Origin: Actinomyces sp. 432
GTDB taxonomy: Bacteria; Actinomycetota; Actinomycetes; Actinomycetales; Actinomycetaceae
Direction: 5' to 3'
DNA length: 64,000 nucleotides
NCBI RefSeq assembly: GCF_009930875.1
Contig: NZ_CP025249.1
Location: forward strand, 1,860,001-1,924,000
Shown: piece by piece, positions 44,909 to 54,291 of the stretch
How positions within the stretch are numbered: position 1 is the stretch's first letter
Layout: every line of letters starts with the position of its first letter
Notes under the pieces: model-generated
The model's input: the letters and a program-made list of their open reading frames with translations, nothing else
The model's database searches: none
Told to the model about the DNA's origin: nothing
Translations under genes and position numbers: made by a program

Positions 44909-45895
44909 GTGACTGACTCCGTCTCCCCCGCCCCCGAGTCCCGCGCCGTCGGCGCGGCGACGCCCGCTCCGGCGCGAACTGCCGCCAGCACCGGTGATGC
45001 CCCGGGTGTGGCCATGGTGCTCTCCTGCTACTTGCTGTGGGGCCTGTTCCCGCTGTACTTCCACCTGCTGCACGCCGCCGGCAGCGTGGAGATCATCGGA
45101 CACCGCCTGGTATGGACCCTGGTTACCTGCCTGGGGCTCACCGCTGTGCGCCGCTCCTGGCCCGCGCTGCGCGCAACCGTGACCACGCCGCGACTCTGCG
45201 GCACGCTAGCGGTCAGCGGTCTGCTGGTGTCGGTGAATTGGTTGGTGTACGTCTACGCGGTCAACTCCGGCCGCACCGCGGACGCGGCCCTGGGCTACTT
45301 CATCAACCCGCTGGTAACGGTGGTGCTCGCGGCGATATTCCTGGGTGAGCGGCTGCGCCGCGCCCAGGGTATCGCCGTCGGTATTGCGGTGGTGGCCATC
45401 ATCGTGCTGGTGGTGGCTCAGGGGTCACTGCCGTGGATCTCGCTGTCACTGGCCCTGTCATTCGGCCTGTACGGGCTGGTGAAGAAGCGCGTGGGCGCAC
45501 AGGTGGATGCGCTCACCGGACTCACGGTGGAGAGCGGCTGCATGACGCCGGTAGCGCTGGCCTATTTCGCCTGGCTTTACGCCGGCGGGCACGGGGCGCT
45601 TCAGGGGGAGACGGCGTCTACGGGCCTGGCGGTGGGACTGGTACTGGCGGGCCCGGTGACGGCGACGCCGCTGCTGCTGTTCGCCGCGGGCACGCGCCGG
45701 GTGCCGCTGTCTATCGTGGGGCTCAGCCAGTACATCACCCCGGTCATACAGTTCCTGCTTGCCTGGGCCGTGTTCCGCGAAGAGATCTCGCCGGCACGCT
45801 GGGTGTCGACGGCGCTCGTGTGGGTGGCAGTGGTCGTATTCGTCACCGACCTGCTGTGGCAGCTGGCGCGCCGACCGCGCCCGGCCAAGCACTGA
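44909..45895 (+). CDS. rarD: EamA family transporter RarD
   Basis: 328 residues with about ten transmembrane helices in two EamA repeats. GVAMVLSCYLLWGLFPLYFHLL, IIGHRLVWTLVTCLGL, SVNWLVYVYAVNSGRTADAALGYFINPLVTV and FLGERLRRAQGIAVGIAVV are typical of RarD. The second half has ASLALSFGLYGLVKKR-like LALSFGLYGLVKKR, PLSIVGLSQYITPVIQFLLAW and REEISPARW. The substrate of RarD is not established. GTG start; the gene lies opposite to and between infB and rbfA, splitting that conserved series. Confidence 0.9.
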   Translation: MTDSVSPAPESRAVGAATPAPARTAASTGDAPGVAMVLSCYLLWGLFPLYFHLLHAAGSVEIIGHRLVWTLVTCLGLTAVRRSWPALRATVTTPRLCGTLAVSGLLVSVNWLVYVYAVNSGRTADAALGYFINPLVTVVLAAIFLGERLRRAQGIAVGIAVVAIIVLVVAQGSLPWISLSLALSFGLYGLVKKRVGAQVDALTGLTVESGCMTPVALAYFAWLYAGGHGALQGETASTGLAVGLVLAGPVTATPLLLFAAGTRRVPLSIVGLSQYITPVIQFLLAWAVFREEISPARWVSTALVWVAVVVFVTDLLWQLARRPRPAKH

Positions 45896-46021
45896 GGCTT
45901 CGCGTAGGACCGACTGCGCCTGGTCCCGACCGATCAGGTCGAAGGCTCCACCGCAGGCCTCGGAGCACTTCACAACGTTCATTCCCCGGCGAATCGTGCC
46001 CTCCGGGTCATGCGCTCGTGT

Positions 46022-46155
46022 GGCGGTTCGTACCTTCGCGCGACGATACGTACCTTCCGGTCAACGATTCGTACTCTCCTGCGACGGTACGTACCTGTGA
46101 GTGCCGAACCGTCGCAAGAAAGTACGAATCGCCGGTGCAAAGGTACGAACCGTCG
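46022..46155 (+). repeat. 20/21-bp-phased dyad repeat, seven of eight units
   Basis: Left-arm units start at 46022 (GGCGGTTCGTACCTTC), 46042 (GACGATACGTACCTTC), 46063 (AACGATTCGTACTC) and 46083 (GACGGTACGTACC). Right-arm cores start at 46106 (within GTGCCGAACCGTCG), 46126 (AGTACGAATCGCC) and 46147 (GGTACGAACCGTCGG). Offsets 0, 20, 41, 61, 84, 104 and 125 give exact dyad symmetry about 46098.5. The eighth unit is unrecognisable. It lies between convergent rarD and infB. Confidence 0.8.
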
Positions 46156-46267
46156 GCCCCAGCGCATACGGCCCCGGACGCATGCTTGCCCCGCAGCACA
46201 CCGGAATCCAACACATGCGCATAGACAGCCCAGTCACTCTGGCCCACCCCGGCGCCCGGGTGCCAAA

Positions 46268-46313
46268 TGACGTCGGCGCTGCCGCCCCGAGGGGAGCAGC
46301 GGCGCCGACGTCA
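46268..46313 (-). terminator. hairpin downstream of infB
   Basis: TGACGTCGGCGC (46268-46279) pairs perfectly with GCGCCGACGTCA (46302-46313), extended by partial CTGC/GCAG pairing. It is placed to end infB transcripts on the minus strand and possibly rarD transcripts on the plus strand. Confidence 0.65.
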
Positions 46314-46330
46314 GTTCTGGCGGTCACGGC

Positions 46331-46376
46331 GCGTCACAGGTGCCGGTTTCGGTGCGCGACGGCGCCACCGGCATCT
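46331..46376 (-). repeat. 23-bp-period repeat, one clear and one degenerate unit, after infB
   Basis: GCGTCACAGGTGCCGGTTTCGG at 46331 matches the 23-bp unit near pnp. A degenerate unit (GCGCGACGGCGCCACCGG) starts exactly 23 bp later at 46354. The infB stop is at 46392-46394, so the repeat lies in its 3' flank in the same sense as at pnp. Confidence 0.6.
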
Positions 46377-46391
46377 GCGCGCAATGACGAG

Positions 46392-49301
46392 TCAGTCGCG
46401 GGGCTTCTCGCGCATCTCCCAGGTTTCGATGACATCGCCCTCGGCAATGTCACGGAAGCTGAGGTTGATACCGCATTCGTAGCCCTCACGGACCTCGGTG
46501 ACATCGTCCTTCTCGCGGCGCAGTGTCTCGACCGTGAGGTCTCCGGCCACCACGACGCCATCGCGCACCAGCCGTGCCTTGGCACCGCGCTTGATGACGC
46601 CCGAGCGGACGATCGAGCCGGCGATCGAGCCGAACTTCGAGGAGCGGAAGATCTGCCGGATCTCTGCCGTACCCAGCTCGACCTCCTCATAGATCGGCTT
46701 GAGCATGCCCTTCATGGCTGCCTCGACGTCCTCGATGGCGTTGTAGATGACGGTGTAGAACTTCATGTCCACGCCCTCGCGATCGGCCAACTCGGCAACC
46801 CGCACCGCGGGTCGTACGTTGAAGCCGATGATCACGGCGGAGTCCACCGTCGCCAAGTCGACGTCGCTCTGCGTGACCGCGCCTACGCCGCGGTGGATGA
46901 CCCGCAGGGCCACCTCGTCGCCGACGTCGATCTTGAGCAGCGAGTCCTCCAGCGCCTCGACCGCACCGGAGCTGTCACCCTTGAGGATGAGGTTGAGGGT
47001 GTCAACCTTGCCTTCCTTGAGGACATCGGAGAGGTTCTCAAGAGACACGCGCTTACGGCGCTTGGCCAGCTCCGCAGCCCGCCCCGCGGCCTCGCGCCGG
47101 TCGGCAATCTGCCTGGCGGTGCGGTCGTCAGGGGCGACGATGAAGGAGTCGCCCGCACTGGGGACACTGGTCAGACCAAGCACCTGGGCCGGCCGGGCCG
47201 GGCCGGCCTCCTCCAGCGCATTGCCGTGCTCATCGAACATGGCACGCACGCGCCCGTAGGCGCTGCCGGCGACGATCGGGTCCCCGACGTGGAGCGTGCC
47301 GCGCTCCACCAGGACCGTGGCGACGGCGCCGCGACCACGGTCCAGCTTCGCCTCCACGGTGACGCCACGGGCGTCCGTACTCGGGTTGGCGCGCAGGTCC
47401 AGCGCCGCATCAGCGGTCAGCAGGACCGCCTCCAGCAGGCCGTCGATGTTGGTGCGCTGCTTGGCGGAGATGTCAACGAACATCGTCTCGCCGCCGTACT
47501 CCTCGGGCACCAGACCGTACTCGGTGAGCTGGCCGCGGATCTTCTCCGGGTTGGCGCCCTCCTTGTCGATCTTGTTCACGGCGACCACGATCGGCACGCC
47601 GGCCGCCTGGGCGTGGTTGAGCGCCTCAACGGTCTGCGGCATCACGCCGTCGTCCGCGGCAACCACCAGGATGGCGATATCGGTCACCTCGGCACCACGG
47701 GCACGCATGGCGGTGAAGGCCTCGTGACCGGGGGTGTCGATGAACGTAATCGGGCGCGTTTCGTCGCCTAGGTTCACGCGCACCTGATAGGCGCCGATCG
47801 ACTGGGTGATACCGCCGGCCTCGCCCGCAACCACGTCGGTGGAGCGGATGGCGTCCAGCAGCTTGGTCTTACCGTGGTCGACGTGGCCCATCACGGTTAC
47901 CACCGGCGGACGCGGCAGCAGCTCGGCGTCGTCCTCGCCGGCCTCCTCGGCCTCCAGGTCAATGTCGAAGGACTCCAGCAGCTCGCGGTCCTCGTCCTCC
48001 GGAGAGACGATCTGCACGTCGTAGCCGAGCTCCGCGCCCAGCAGGGCGAAGGTGTCCTCGTCCAGCGACTGGGTGGCGGTGGCCATCTCACCCAGGTGGA
48101 AGAGAACGGTCACCAGCGCCGCCGGGTTGGCGTTGATCTTCTCGGCCAGGTCGGTCAGCGTGGCGCCCTGGCGCACGCGTACCGGGGTGGAACCGTCACC
48201 GCGGGGGACGACGACGCCGCCGATCGTCGGCGCGCTCTGCTGCTCGAACTCCTGGCGCTTGGCCCGACGCGACTTGCGTCCGCGGGGAGCACCGCCGCCG
48301 CGCCCGAAGGCGCCCTGCGTCGAGCCGCGGCCGCCACGGCCCCCACGGGGACCGCCGAAGCCGCCACGCGGGCCGCCACCGCCGGTACCTCCACGGCCTC
48401 CAGAACCGGGGCGTCCGCCTCGGCCTCCCTGACCGCCGCGGGCCGGAGCGCCGGGCCGCGCAACTGAGGAGCGGCCGGGCATCATGCCCGGGTTCGGCCG
48501 GGGTCCTGCGGAGCCGCCGGGACGCGGCCCCGGGCGCGGACCGCCCTGACCTGAGCGGGCTCCCTGCGGACGCGTACCACCGGAGCCGCCGGGACGCGGC
48601 CCCGGGCGCGGACCGCCCTGACCTGGACGGGCTCCCTGCGGACGCTGGCCGCCGGAGCCGCCCGGCCGGGGCATCCCCTGCGAAGTGGCGTAGGGATTGT
48701 TTCCCGGACGCGGCGCACCCGGACGCGGCCCCTTGCCGCGACCGCGGCCGCCGGAACCGCCCGGCCGGGGCATGCCCTGCGAAGTGGCGTAGGGATTGTT
48801 TCCCGGACGCGGCGCACCCGGACGGGGCCCGGGTGTGGGGGCGGCGGGGCGCGGTCCCGGAGTCGGTGCGGCCGGGCGGGGCTGCTGGTCGGCGCCGGGC
48901 GCCTGCGTGGGTGCAGGAGCGGGCGTAGGCCGCGACGGCTTGGGCCCGGCAGGCTTGGGTGCGGCTGCCGGCTTGGGTGCGGTGCCCTGCGGCTTCGGGG
49001 CCGCAGCCCTCGGCGTAGGCGCGGCTGGGCGCGCCCCCGGCTTGGGCGCCGCCGGCGTCGGCTTCGGTGCGGCGCTGGAGGCGGGAGCGGTTGGCTTCGC
49101 CGCTGGCTTGGGCGCCTTGGCCTCGCCCTGGGCGGCGAAGTGCTCGCGTACCCGGCGAGCAACGGGGGGCTCAACGGTGGAGGATGCCGCCTTGACGAAC
49201 TCCCCCTGATCCTTGAGCCAGGCCAGAATCACCTTGGAGGTGATCTTCTTGCCAGTGGGGTCGAGCTCCTTCGCGAGCTCATGAACGCGTGGTTTTGCCA
49301 C
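46392..49301 (-). CDS. infB: translation initiation factor IF-2
   Basis: 969 residues. IF-2 is the GTPase that delivers initiator tRNA to the 30S subunit. The N-terminal IF2_N domain ([31 protein letters not shown]) is followed by a very long Pro/Gly/Arg/Ala-rich linker to about residue 345. That linker contains two near-identical blocks ([20 protein letters not shown]) and duplicated Gly-Pro-Arg units. A second IF2_N-like domain precedes the G domain: G1 GHVDHGKT near residue 468, DTPGHEAF, and [11 protein letters not shown]. Domain II and the C-terminal part end normally. It is followed by the repeat and hairpin near 46.3 kb and preceded by ylxR. Confidence 0.97.
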   Translation of the reverse strand: MAKPRVHELAKELDPTGKKITSKVILAWLKDQGEFVKAASSTVEPPVARRVREHFAAQGEAKAPKPAAKPTAPASSAAPKPTPAAPKPGARPAAPTPRAAAPKPQGTAPKPAAAPKPAGPKPSRPTPAPAPTQAPGADQQPRPAAPTPGPRPAAPTPGPRPGAPRPGNNPYATSQGMPRPGGSGGRGRGKGPRPGAPRPGNNPYATSQGMPRPGGSGGQRPQGARPGQGGPRPGPRPGGSGGTRPQGARSGQGGPRPGPRPGGSAGPRPNPGMMPGRSSVARPGAPARGGQGGRGGRPGSGGRGGTGGGGPRGGFGGPRGGRGGRGSTQGAFGRGGGAPRGRKSRRAKRQEFEQQSAPTIGGVVVPRGDGSTPVRVRQGATLTDLAEKINANPAALVTVLFHLGEMATATQSLDEDTFALLGAELGYDVQIVSPEDEDRELLESFDIDLEAEEAGEDDAELLPRPPVVTVMGHVDHGKTKLLDAIRSTDVVAGEAGGITQSIGAYQVRVNLGDETRPITFIDTPGHEAFTAMRARGAEVTDIAILVVAADDGVMPQTVEALNHAQAAGVPIVVAVNKIDKEGANPEKIRGQLTEYGLVPEEYGGETMFVDISAKQRTNIDGLLEAVLLTADAALDLRANPSTDARGVTVEAKLDRGRGAVATVLVERGTLHVGDPIVAGSAYGRVRAMFDEHGNALEEAGPARPAQVLGLTSVPSAGDSFIVAPDDRTARQIADRREAAGRAAELAKRRKRVSLENLSDVLKEGKVDTLNLILKGDSSGAVEALEDSLLKIDVGDEVALRVIHRGVGAVTQSDVDLATVDSAVIIGFNVRPAVRVAELADREGVDMKFYTVIYNAIEDVEAAMKGMLKPIYEEVELGTAEIRQIFRSSKFGSIAGSIVRSGVIKRGAKARLVRDGVVVAGDLTVETLRREKDDVTEVREGYECGINLSFRDIAEGDVIETWEMREKPRD

Positions 49302-49391
49302 TTTTCTCCTGTCCGGTTGCCCACCCCGAACAGGGTGGGCGCTAGTAGAGGCAGCTCATCGCCGGGTACTCATCGGGTGCCCATCAGCTTC

Positions 49392-49775
49392 CTACCCGCC
49401 TTTGCTATCGGTCTGCCGTTCCCCGGTCGGGGACGGTGTGCACGCGCGACCGCTGTCCGCCCTGTGAAGGCGAACCCAGTCGCGCACGCGGGTCACCTCG
49501 GGTGATCCGCGCATGCGTAGGGCGCGCCCGAAGGCGCGCCTGCGCTCGGCGAGGTCGACGCACTCAGGGTCCGGGTGGATCCATGCGCCCCGCCCAGGCA
49601 TGATGGCCCGGGCGTCGACGGCCAGCTCACCACTGTCCGTCAGGACCAGGCGCAGCAACTGCGCCCGGGGGGCCTTGCCACGGCAGCCGATGCAGGTGCG
49701 TTCGGACACGTGGGGGATACTGACCACCGGCTGGACGCGTCCTTCCGCTCGCTGTCGCCTACCGCCGCGAGTCAC
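49392..49775 (-). CDS. ylxR: YlxR family RNA-binding protein (DUF448)
   Basis: 127 residues as an open frame. The core reads [48 protein letters not shown], which is the YlxR fold with the conserved C-x-x-C and GRGA(W/Y) motifs. YlxR sits between nusA and infB in most bacteria and affects transcription or RNase P; its function here is inferred. The real start is uncertain: GTG at 49775, 49727 or 49709 are all possible, and the last would give a family-like MSERTCIGC start without a clear binding site. Confidence 0.85.
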   Translation of the reverse strand: MTRGGRRQRAEGRVQPVVSIPHVSERTCIGCRGKAPRAQLLRLVLTDSGELAVDARAIMPGRGAWIHPDPECVDLAERRRAFGRALRMRGSPEVTRVRDWVRLHRADSGRACTPSPTGERQTDSKGG

Positions 49776-49836
49776 CGGGCGGAGGCCCGGTGCATGCCCG
49801 CAGGCAGGCCGAGGTCCAGTGTAGCGGGGTTGGCGG

Positions 49837-50883
49837 TCAGTCCTCAGCGCCGGGTGCTGAGGGACCAGTCACGTCGTCGGCGCGGGAATCGCGCCCGGGG
49901 GTGACGTCACCGGACTCGGTGTCTGCGTGGATGTCGATCTTCCAACCTGTCAGCCTGGCCGCCAGGCGTGCGTTCTGCCCCTCCTTGCCGATCGCAAGCG
50001 AGAGCTGGAAGTCCGGGACGATGGCACGGGCGGAACGCTCATCGGCGTCGAGCACCGTTACGGAGGCGACACGAGCCGGCGAAAGGGCGTTGGCGACGAA
50101 GCGGGCTGGATCCTCCGAGTAGTCGACGATGTCGATCTTCTCCCCGCCCAGCTCCGCCATGACCGCGCGCACCCGCTGCCCCATGGGGCCGATGCAGGCA
50201 CCCTTCGCATTGACGCCGCGCACGCGTGCGCTGACCGCGACCTTGGTGCGGTGCCCGGCCTCGCGCGCTACCGAGACGACCTCGACGTCGCCGGCGGCGA
50301 TCTCCGGCACTTCGCGCTCGAACAGCTTGCGCACCAGGCCCGGGTGGGTGCGGGACAGGATGATCTGGGCGCCCTTGGGGCCGCGGGACACCTCGGTGAC
50401 GTAGGCGCGAATGCGGTCACCGTGCTTGTAGTGCTCACCGGGGACCTGCTCGTGCGGAGGCATGATCCCCTCGTGCTCGTCATCCAGGCGCACGTAAACC
50501 AGGCGCGGGTCGCGCCCCTGCTCGACGGTTCCGGAGATGAGCTCGCCGGCCTTGTCCTTGAAGGCACCCAGGACCTCGAAGTCGCGACGGTCCTGGATGC
50601 GCTGCACGATCACCGAGCGGGCAGTGGCCTGGGCGATGCGGCCGAAGTCCTCGGGGGTGTCGTCGAAGTACTCGCCGGTGGGCTCGTCGTTCTCGTCGAC
50701 CTCCGGGGCAAGCACTGTCATGTGTCCGCTGCGGCGGTCGATCTCCACGTGCGCGCCGCGGATGGCGCCGGGGACCTTGCTGTAGGCGCCCAGGATGGCG
50801 TCCTCGATGGCGGGCAGCAGATTGTCCAGGTCGATGCCCAGCTCGTCGGCTGCACCGCGCAGCTCCGGCATGTTGATGTCCAT
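49837..50883 (-). CDS. nusA: transcription termination/antitermination protein NusA
   Basis: 348 residues. NusA binds RNA polymerase and RNA to control pausing and termination. The N-terminal domain starts [18 protein letters not shown] and includes [22 protein letters not shown]. The S1 domain spans about [33 protein letters not shown] domains follow, with [27 protein letters not shown] and [34 protein letters not shown]. The length is typical for actinobacteria, which lack the acidic C-terminal repeats of E. coli. It is preceded by rimP on the same strand. Confidence 0.96.
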   Translation of the reverse strand: MDINMPELRGAADELGIDLDNLLPAIEDAILGAYSKVPGAIRGAHVEIDRRSGHMTVLAPEVDENDEPTGEYFDDTPEDFGRIAQATARSVIVQRIQDRRDFEVLGAFKDKAGELISGTVEQGRDPRLVYVRLDDEHEGIMPPHEQVPGEHYKHGDRIRAYVTEVSRGPKGAQIILSRTHPGLVRKLFEREVPEIAAGDVEVVSVAREAGHRTKVAVSARVRGVNAKGACIGPMGQRVRAVMAELGGEKIDIVDYSEDPARFVANALSPARVASVTVLDADERSARAIVPDFQLSLAIGKEGQNARLAARLTGWKIDIHADTESGDVTPGRDSRADDVTGPSAPGAED

Positions 50884-50976
50884 GATTCCTAGATTCCTAA
50901 TTCCCTTGTCTCGTCTGGGTGCGGTCGGCGTCGCCGGCTGGGTCCGGGCGGGGCGCCGGGGCGGGGCTGGGGCCGC

Positions 50977-51444
50977 TTACATGCTCACGACCATACGGGC
51001 GGCGGTGATGTCAGCGAGCGCGATGGTGCGGGGCGAGTCGTCGACGGAAAGGGTCACGGTGTCGGCGTCGGCGGCGGTGACCTCGCCCTGCAGCGTCTGC
51101 TCCTCGGCGGTGGTGATTACCGCGCTGTGGCCGACGGCGCGGCGGAAGTGGCGGGGCGTGTGCAGTTCCCGCTCGGCGCCGGGGGTTGTCACCTCCAGCG
51201 TGTACTGGCCGGCCACCGGGTCTGCTGCGTCGACGGCGTCGGAAATGGACTGGGTGACCTCGCCGAGGGTCTCCAGGTCGAGGTCACCGGGGCCGTCGGC
51301 GAGGTCTACAACTACCCGCAGCGTGGTGTACTTGCCGGCGCGGGCCAGGCGCACGTCCTCCAGGAAGAGCCCGCTCTGCTCGACGATGGGGGCGAGCAGC
51401 TGGCGCAGGCCGGGCTCCTGGCTCCGGACGGAGGCGTCGGTCAT
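50977..51444 (-). CDS. rimP: ribosome maturation factor RimP
   Basis: 155 residues. RimP assists 30S assembly. LRQLLAPIVEQSGLFLEDVRLARAGKYTTLRVVVDLADG is the N-terminal domain, with SQSISDAVDAADPVAGQYTLEVTTPGAERELHTPRHFRRAVGH bridging to the C-terminal SH3-like part (LQGEVTAADADTVTL). It is the first gene of the rimP-nusA-ylxR-infB operon. The ATG at 51442-51444 follows GGAGG. The frame extends upstream but encodes low-complexity sequence there. Confidence 0.92.
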   Translation of the reverse strand: MTDASVRSQEPGLRQLLAPIVEQSGLFLEDVRLARAGKYTTLRVVVDLADGPGDLDLETLGEVTQSISDAVDAADPVAGQYTLEVTTPGAERELHTPRHFRRAVGHSAVITTAEEQTLQGEVTAADADTVTLSVDDSPRTIALADITAARMVVSM

Positions 51445-51552
51445 GTGGAGGTTCCTCCCGTAGTGGGCCCGGTGAGGGCGGATTGTGTCTGAGTTCTTCA
51501 AGTCGGATCGGTTGATCGCCACCATGCTACCCGCCCGTGCGAGGATGGCCAG

Positions 51553-52590
51553 GTGACACCGACGCCCGCCATCGTTTCTGCCGCGCCCTCCCCAAAGCCT
51601 GACCAGTGCCGCGCTGCCCGCGACGGCGGGGCGCATCGGCCCGGATCGGCTGCGGCGGGGGCACTCCCCCGCAGGGTGCTGCTGCGACGGGCGGGCGCGC
51701 TGGCGGCGGCCGTTGCCGTGACCGCCGCCTGCGGGGTCCGCTTGGGCGAGGGCTCGCCGGCCTCGTTGCCGACGGTGCCGGCGCAGGAGTCCATGCGGGA
51801 CGCACTGGCGCGGCAGGCGACACTGATCGGCTCGACCGCGGAGGTGATCGCCCGCTCCGGCGTGCCGCAGTCCGCCCAGGCGGACGTGATCGCCACGGCC
51901 GCTCAAAACCAGCTGGAAGCCCTGGGCGGAGTGTGGGACCCGTGGGCGACGCCGGTGCCCACCACCTATGAGACGGTCCCCCCGGTGCCCTCTGCCGCCG
52001 CAGACGCCGACGCCGCCGATCTGGTGGCGGTCCTGGCCGACGGGGCCACGATGGCGCGCGATGCGGCTGCGTCTTGTGATGACGCCGTCTCGGCCCGCCT
52101 GTACGCCTCCCTCGCGGTGGCCTGGTCACTGGCGGCCTTGCGGCTGGACGAAACCGCGGTGGCCTCCTCCGGACGGGATGCGACCGCAGTGTCCGAGGCG
52201 CTACCCGGTGAGTTGCTGGCCGCCTACGACGCGGTCCGCTACGCGCTGGAGGAGGTGGGTGCGCGCTCGACGGATGCGGCCCGCGCCCGCGCTGAAGCTG
52301 ATGTGGCCTATGCCAAGGCGGTCATCAGCGCATCCCTGGCGTTGGGCGGGGAGGACACCCGCCTGGCGGCCTACGCCGCACCGACCGAGGCGGCGGACTC
52401 GGCCACCTCCCTGGACGTCACCTGGGCCAGGCAGGCGTGGCTGCGGGTGGAGGAGGTTGAGTTGGTGCAGGTCGCCGCTGCAGGCGGTGAGGCCACCGAG
52501 ATGGCGATCGCCGCGGCCCTGTATGCGGCCGAGCGCGCCCGCGCCTGGGGCGCGGATGTGGACGCCCCCTTGCCCGGTTACGCCGACTGA
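51553..52590 (+). CDS. DUF4439 domain-containing lipoprotein
   Basis: 345 residues, GTG start. A twin-arginine-like signal region (PRRVLLRRAGALAAAVAVTAAC) ends in a probable lipobox cysteine near residue 60. The downstream part, with repeated helix patterns (LAAYDAVRYALEEVGARS, AEADVAYAKAVISASLALG), fits the ferritin-like DUF4439 domain of actinobacteria, especially LLAAYDAVRYAL. Its role is unknown. It is divergent from rimP, 108 bases away, and convergent with the histidine kinase. Confidence 0.75.
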   Translation: MTPTPAIVSAAPSPKPDQCRAARDGGAHRPGSAAAGALPRRVLLRRAGALAAAVAVTAACGVRLGEGSPASLPTVPAQESMRDALARQATLIGSTAEVIARSGVPQSAQADVIATAAQNQLEALGGVWDPWATPVPTTYETVPPVPSAAADADAADLVAVLADGATMARDAAASCDDAVSARLYASLAVAWSLAALRLDETAVASSGRDATAVSEALPGELLAAYDAVRYALEEVGARSTDAARARAEADVAYAKAVISASLALGGEDTRLAAYAAPTEAADSATSLDVTWARQAWLRVEEVELVQVAAAGGEATEMAIAAALYAAERARAWGADVDAPLPGYAD

Positions 52591-52649
52591 GCGGCTCGAT
52601 TCCTGCCAGGTGGGCTATCGTCCCGCCGACAGGTCGCGAGCTGAGACAA

Positions 52650-53639
52650 CTAAGGATGTCTGTTCCCCTGGTCGGTAAGACTCAGGGTTATGTTAACGTC
52701 CCCCTTGTCTGCCGCGTACTTGATGATATTGACGGTGGCCTCCCGCAGCACGAGCCCGAGCAGTTCATCATCGGTAGCGGCGGATCGCTCCTCGCTAACC
52801 GTTTTCTCGGTCTCTATATCAACGTCAAACCCATGCGCACGCAGTAGTTCTGCGCATTCATCCGCCGCCGCCCGTAGATCTCGCCGCAGGGACTTGTCAG
52901 TTGCGGGCCGCAGCACGGCTACGACAGTACGAACGTGTTGCAACGCCACACGGGCATCATTCTCGATCTCTGACATGACCGCCGCGGATGACTGCCTGTT
53001 TCCTGCAGCAATTTGGCACCGCAGTACGATTTGCGTCAGATCGGTAGCTACCGTGTCATGCAAATCGGCGCCAAGCGTCGCTCGTATCCTGGATTCAGCG
53101 AGTTGTTGTTCGAGCTCGAGCACGTGTACACGCTGCGCCATTCGGTCCCCACGACGCTGGTATTCGCCAATGAGGTAACCGGATGTTCCGCAAAGAAGTA
53201 CGGTAATCAACGCGCTCTCAACAAATGCTGACACGCTCGGAAACGAGGCGAACACGGCGCCCCGCAGAACCATAACACCCGTACCGAACAGCAGGCACCG
53301 CCTCCTGGACGCCCACAGAGCCAACACCAAATAGCCCAATTTTAGAATGGCCCTCGAATCCGCGATTTGCTCCGGCAGAAGCTGAACCAGCCCACACGTG
53401 GCCACGAGTAGCCCTCCGCCGATTCCCGGACATATTCCCGCTGCCACCCCGAGAAGCGCCAGGAGAATTGTGCTCCACAACGCGGATGTCAGCCCGCGCT
53501 CGAGTGTCACGGACACGAAATCGAGTATTGAAAGGAAGGCTGTGGCGGCCAGGAAAAACCAAAACTGCCCGGACAGGTTGGGCACGCGAGACCGCAGTTC
53601 CAGCATATTCACCTGCGCAGCCATGGCATTATGTAGCAC
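52650..53639 (-). CDS. sensor histidine kinase, C-terminally truncated
   Basis: 329 residues. About five or six hydrophobic segments fill residues 25-155. The HisKA_3 dimerisation region follows, ADLHDTVATDLTQIVLRC, with the phospho-acceptor His near 194. The N box of the ATPase domain (REATVNIIKYA, Asn near 304) is present, but the protein ends 25 residues later, before the D/G boxes needed for ATP binding. Restoring one C in the run at 52664-52667 would add only about 12 residues (EQTSLVVSARDLSAGR), still without a G box. No response-regulator gene is adjacent. Probably a decaying or non-catalytic kinase in a patch of lower GC. Confidence 0.7.
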   Translation of the reverse strand: MLHNAMAAQVNMLELRSRVPNLSGQFWFFLAATAFLSILDFVSVTLERGLTSALWSTILLALLGVAAGICPGIGGGLLVATCGLVQLLPEQIADSRAILKLGYLVLALWASRRRCLLFGTGVMVLRGAVFASFPSVSAFVESALITVLLCGTSGYLIGEYQRRGDRMAQRVHVLELEQQLAESRIRATLGADLHDTVATDLTQIVLRCQIAAGNRQSSAAVMSEIENDARVALQHVRTVVAVLRPATDKSLRRDLRAAADECAELLRAHGFDVDIETEKTVSEERSAATDDELLGLVLREATVNIIKYAADKGDVNITLSLTDQGNRHP

Positions 53640-53803
53640 ACAGGCACGCTTCCACTATACGAGAGAACGGGCGCACCAGGCTTTCTGCGGGACCGCCACA
53701 GGCCAACCCAGTTGCCGTCGCAGCTGCGGCCAGTGTTGTCACAGCACGTCGACCTTACGAGAGACATACACCCCGGCACCCGCCGAGCCCTAAGTCCAAG
53801 GAA

Positions 53804-54094
53804 TTACTTGGGCGCGGGAGCAGTACCTCGCATTCCCGCCGACACGCCACGATCGTAGGCACGATATACCGCCACCGTGGCCCCAATTGCGACCACTAAG
53901 CTGAGCAGGAACCACCAGGCCTCCCACGACACCAGCAAGTTATTACTCGCAGCACCGGGATTAAGATCGGCTTCGTACCCGAACGCGACCATCGCGCCGA
54001 CGGAACCGGCAAGCGAGAGAAAAGCAAGCACTAGAATCATCAAGCGGGAGAGGAAACTAGCGAACATATCTATCCAATCTACATTCAGTTGCAT
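53804..54094 (-). CDS. small hypothetical membrane protein
   Basis: 96 residues, family not recognised. Two hydrophobic helices (MILVLAFLSLAGSVGAMVAFGY and WWFLLSLVVAIGATVAVYRAY) flank a short polar loop containing NPGAASNN. The C terminus is basic and Ala/Pro-rich. It precedes the truncated kinase on the same strand by 164 bases and shares its lower GC content, so the two may have arrived together. Confidence 0.6.
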   Translation of the reverse strand: MQLNVDWIDMFASFLSRLMILVLAFLSLAGSVGAMVAFGYEADLNPGAASNNLLVSWEAWWFLLSLVVAIGATVAVYRAYDRGVSAGMRGTAPAPK

Positions 54095-54291
54095 CGAGAT
54101 GCCACATTACGGCGTGGGAACCACAATTATGACGTGCGCGGCATTCTAAGGCCCTGAGTCATTGTTCGGCTCCTTCACCAGGGATCAGATGGCCTGCGAT
54201 GTTGGCCACTACGATTCTAAGGGGAAGCCGCAGTAACCTCAAGGGGTGTCAACATATGTCGACACCTCCGACGCGATGCGACACCTGCGCC

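Noticed and set aside
46101..47771. 556-codon plus-strand frame over the repeat and infB
   Set aside because: It runs through the dyad repeat and antisense to infB, with no family features.
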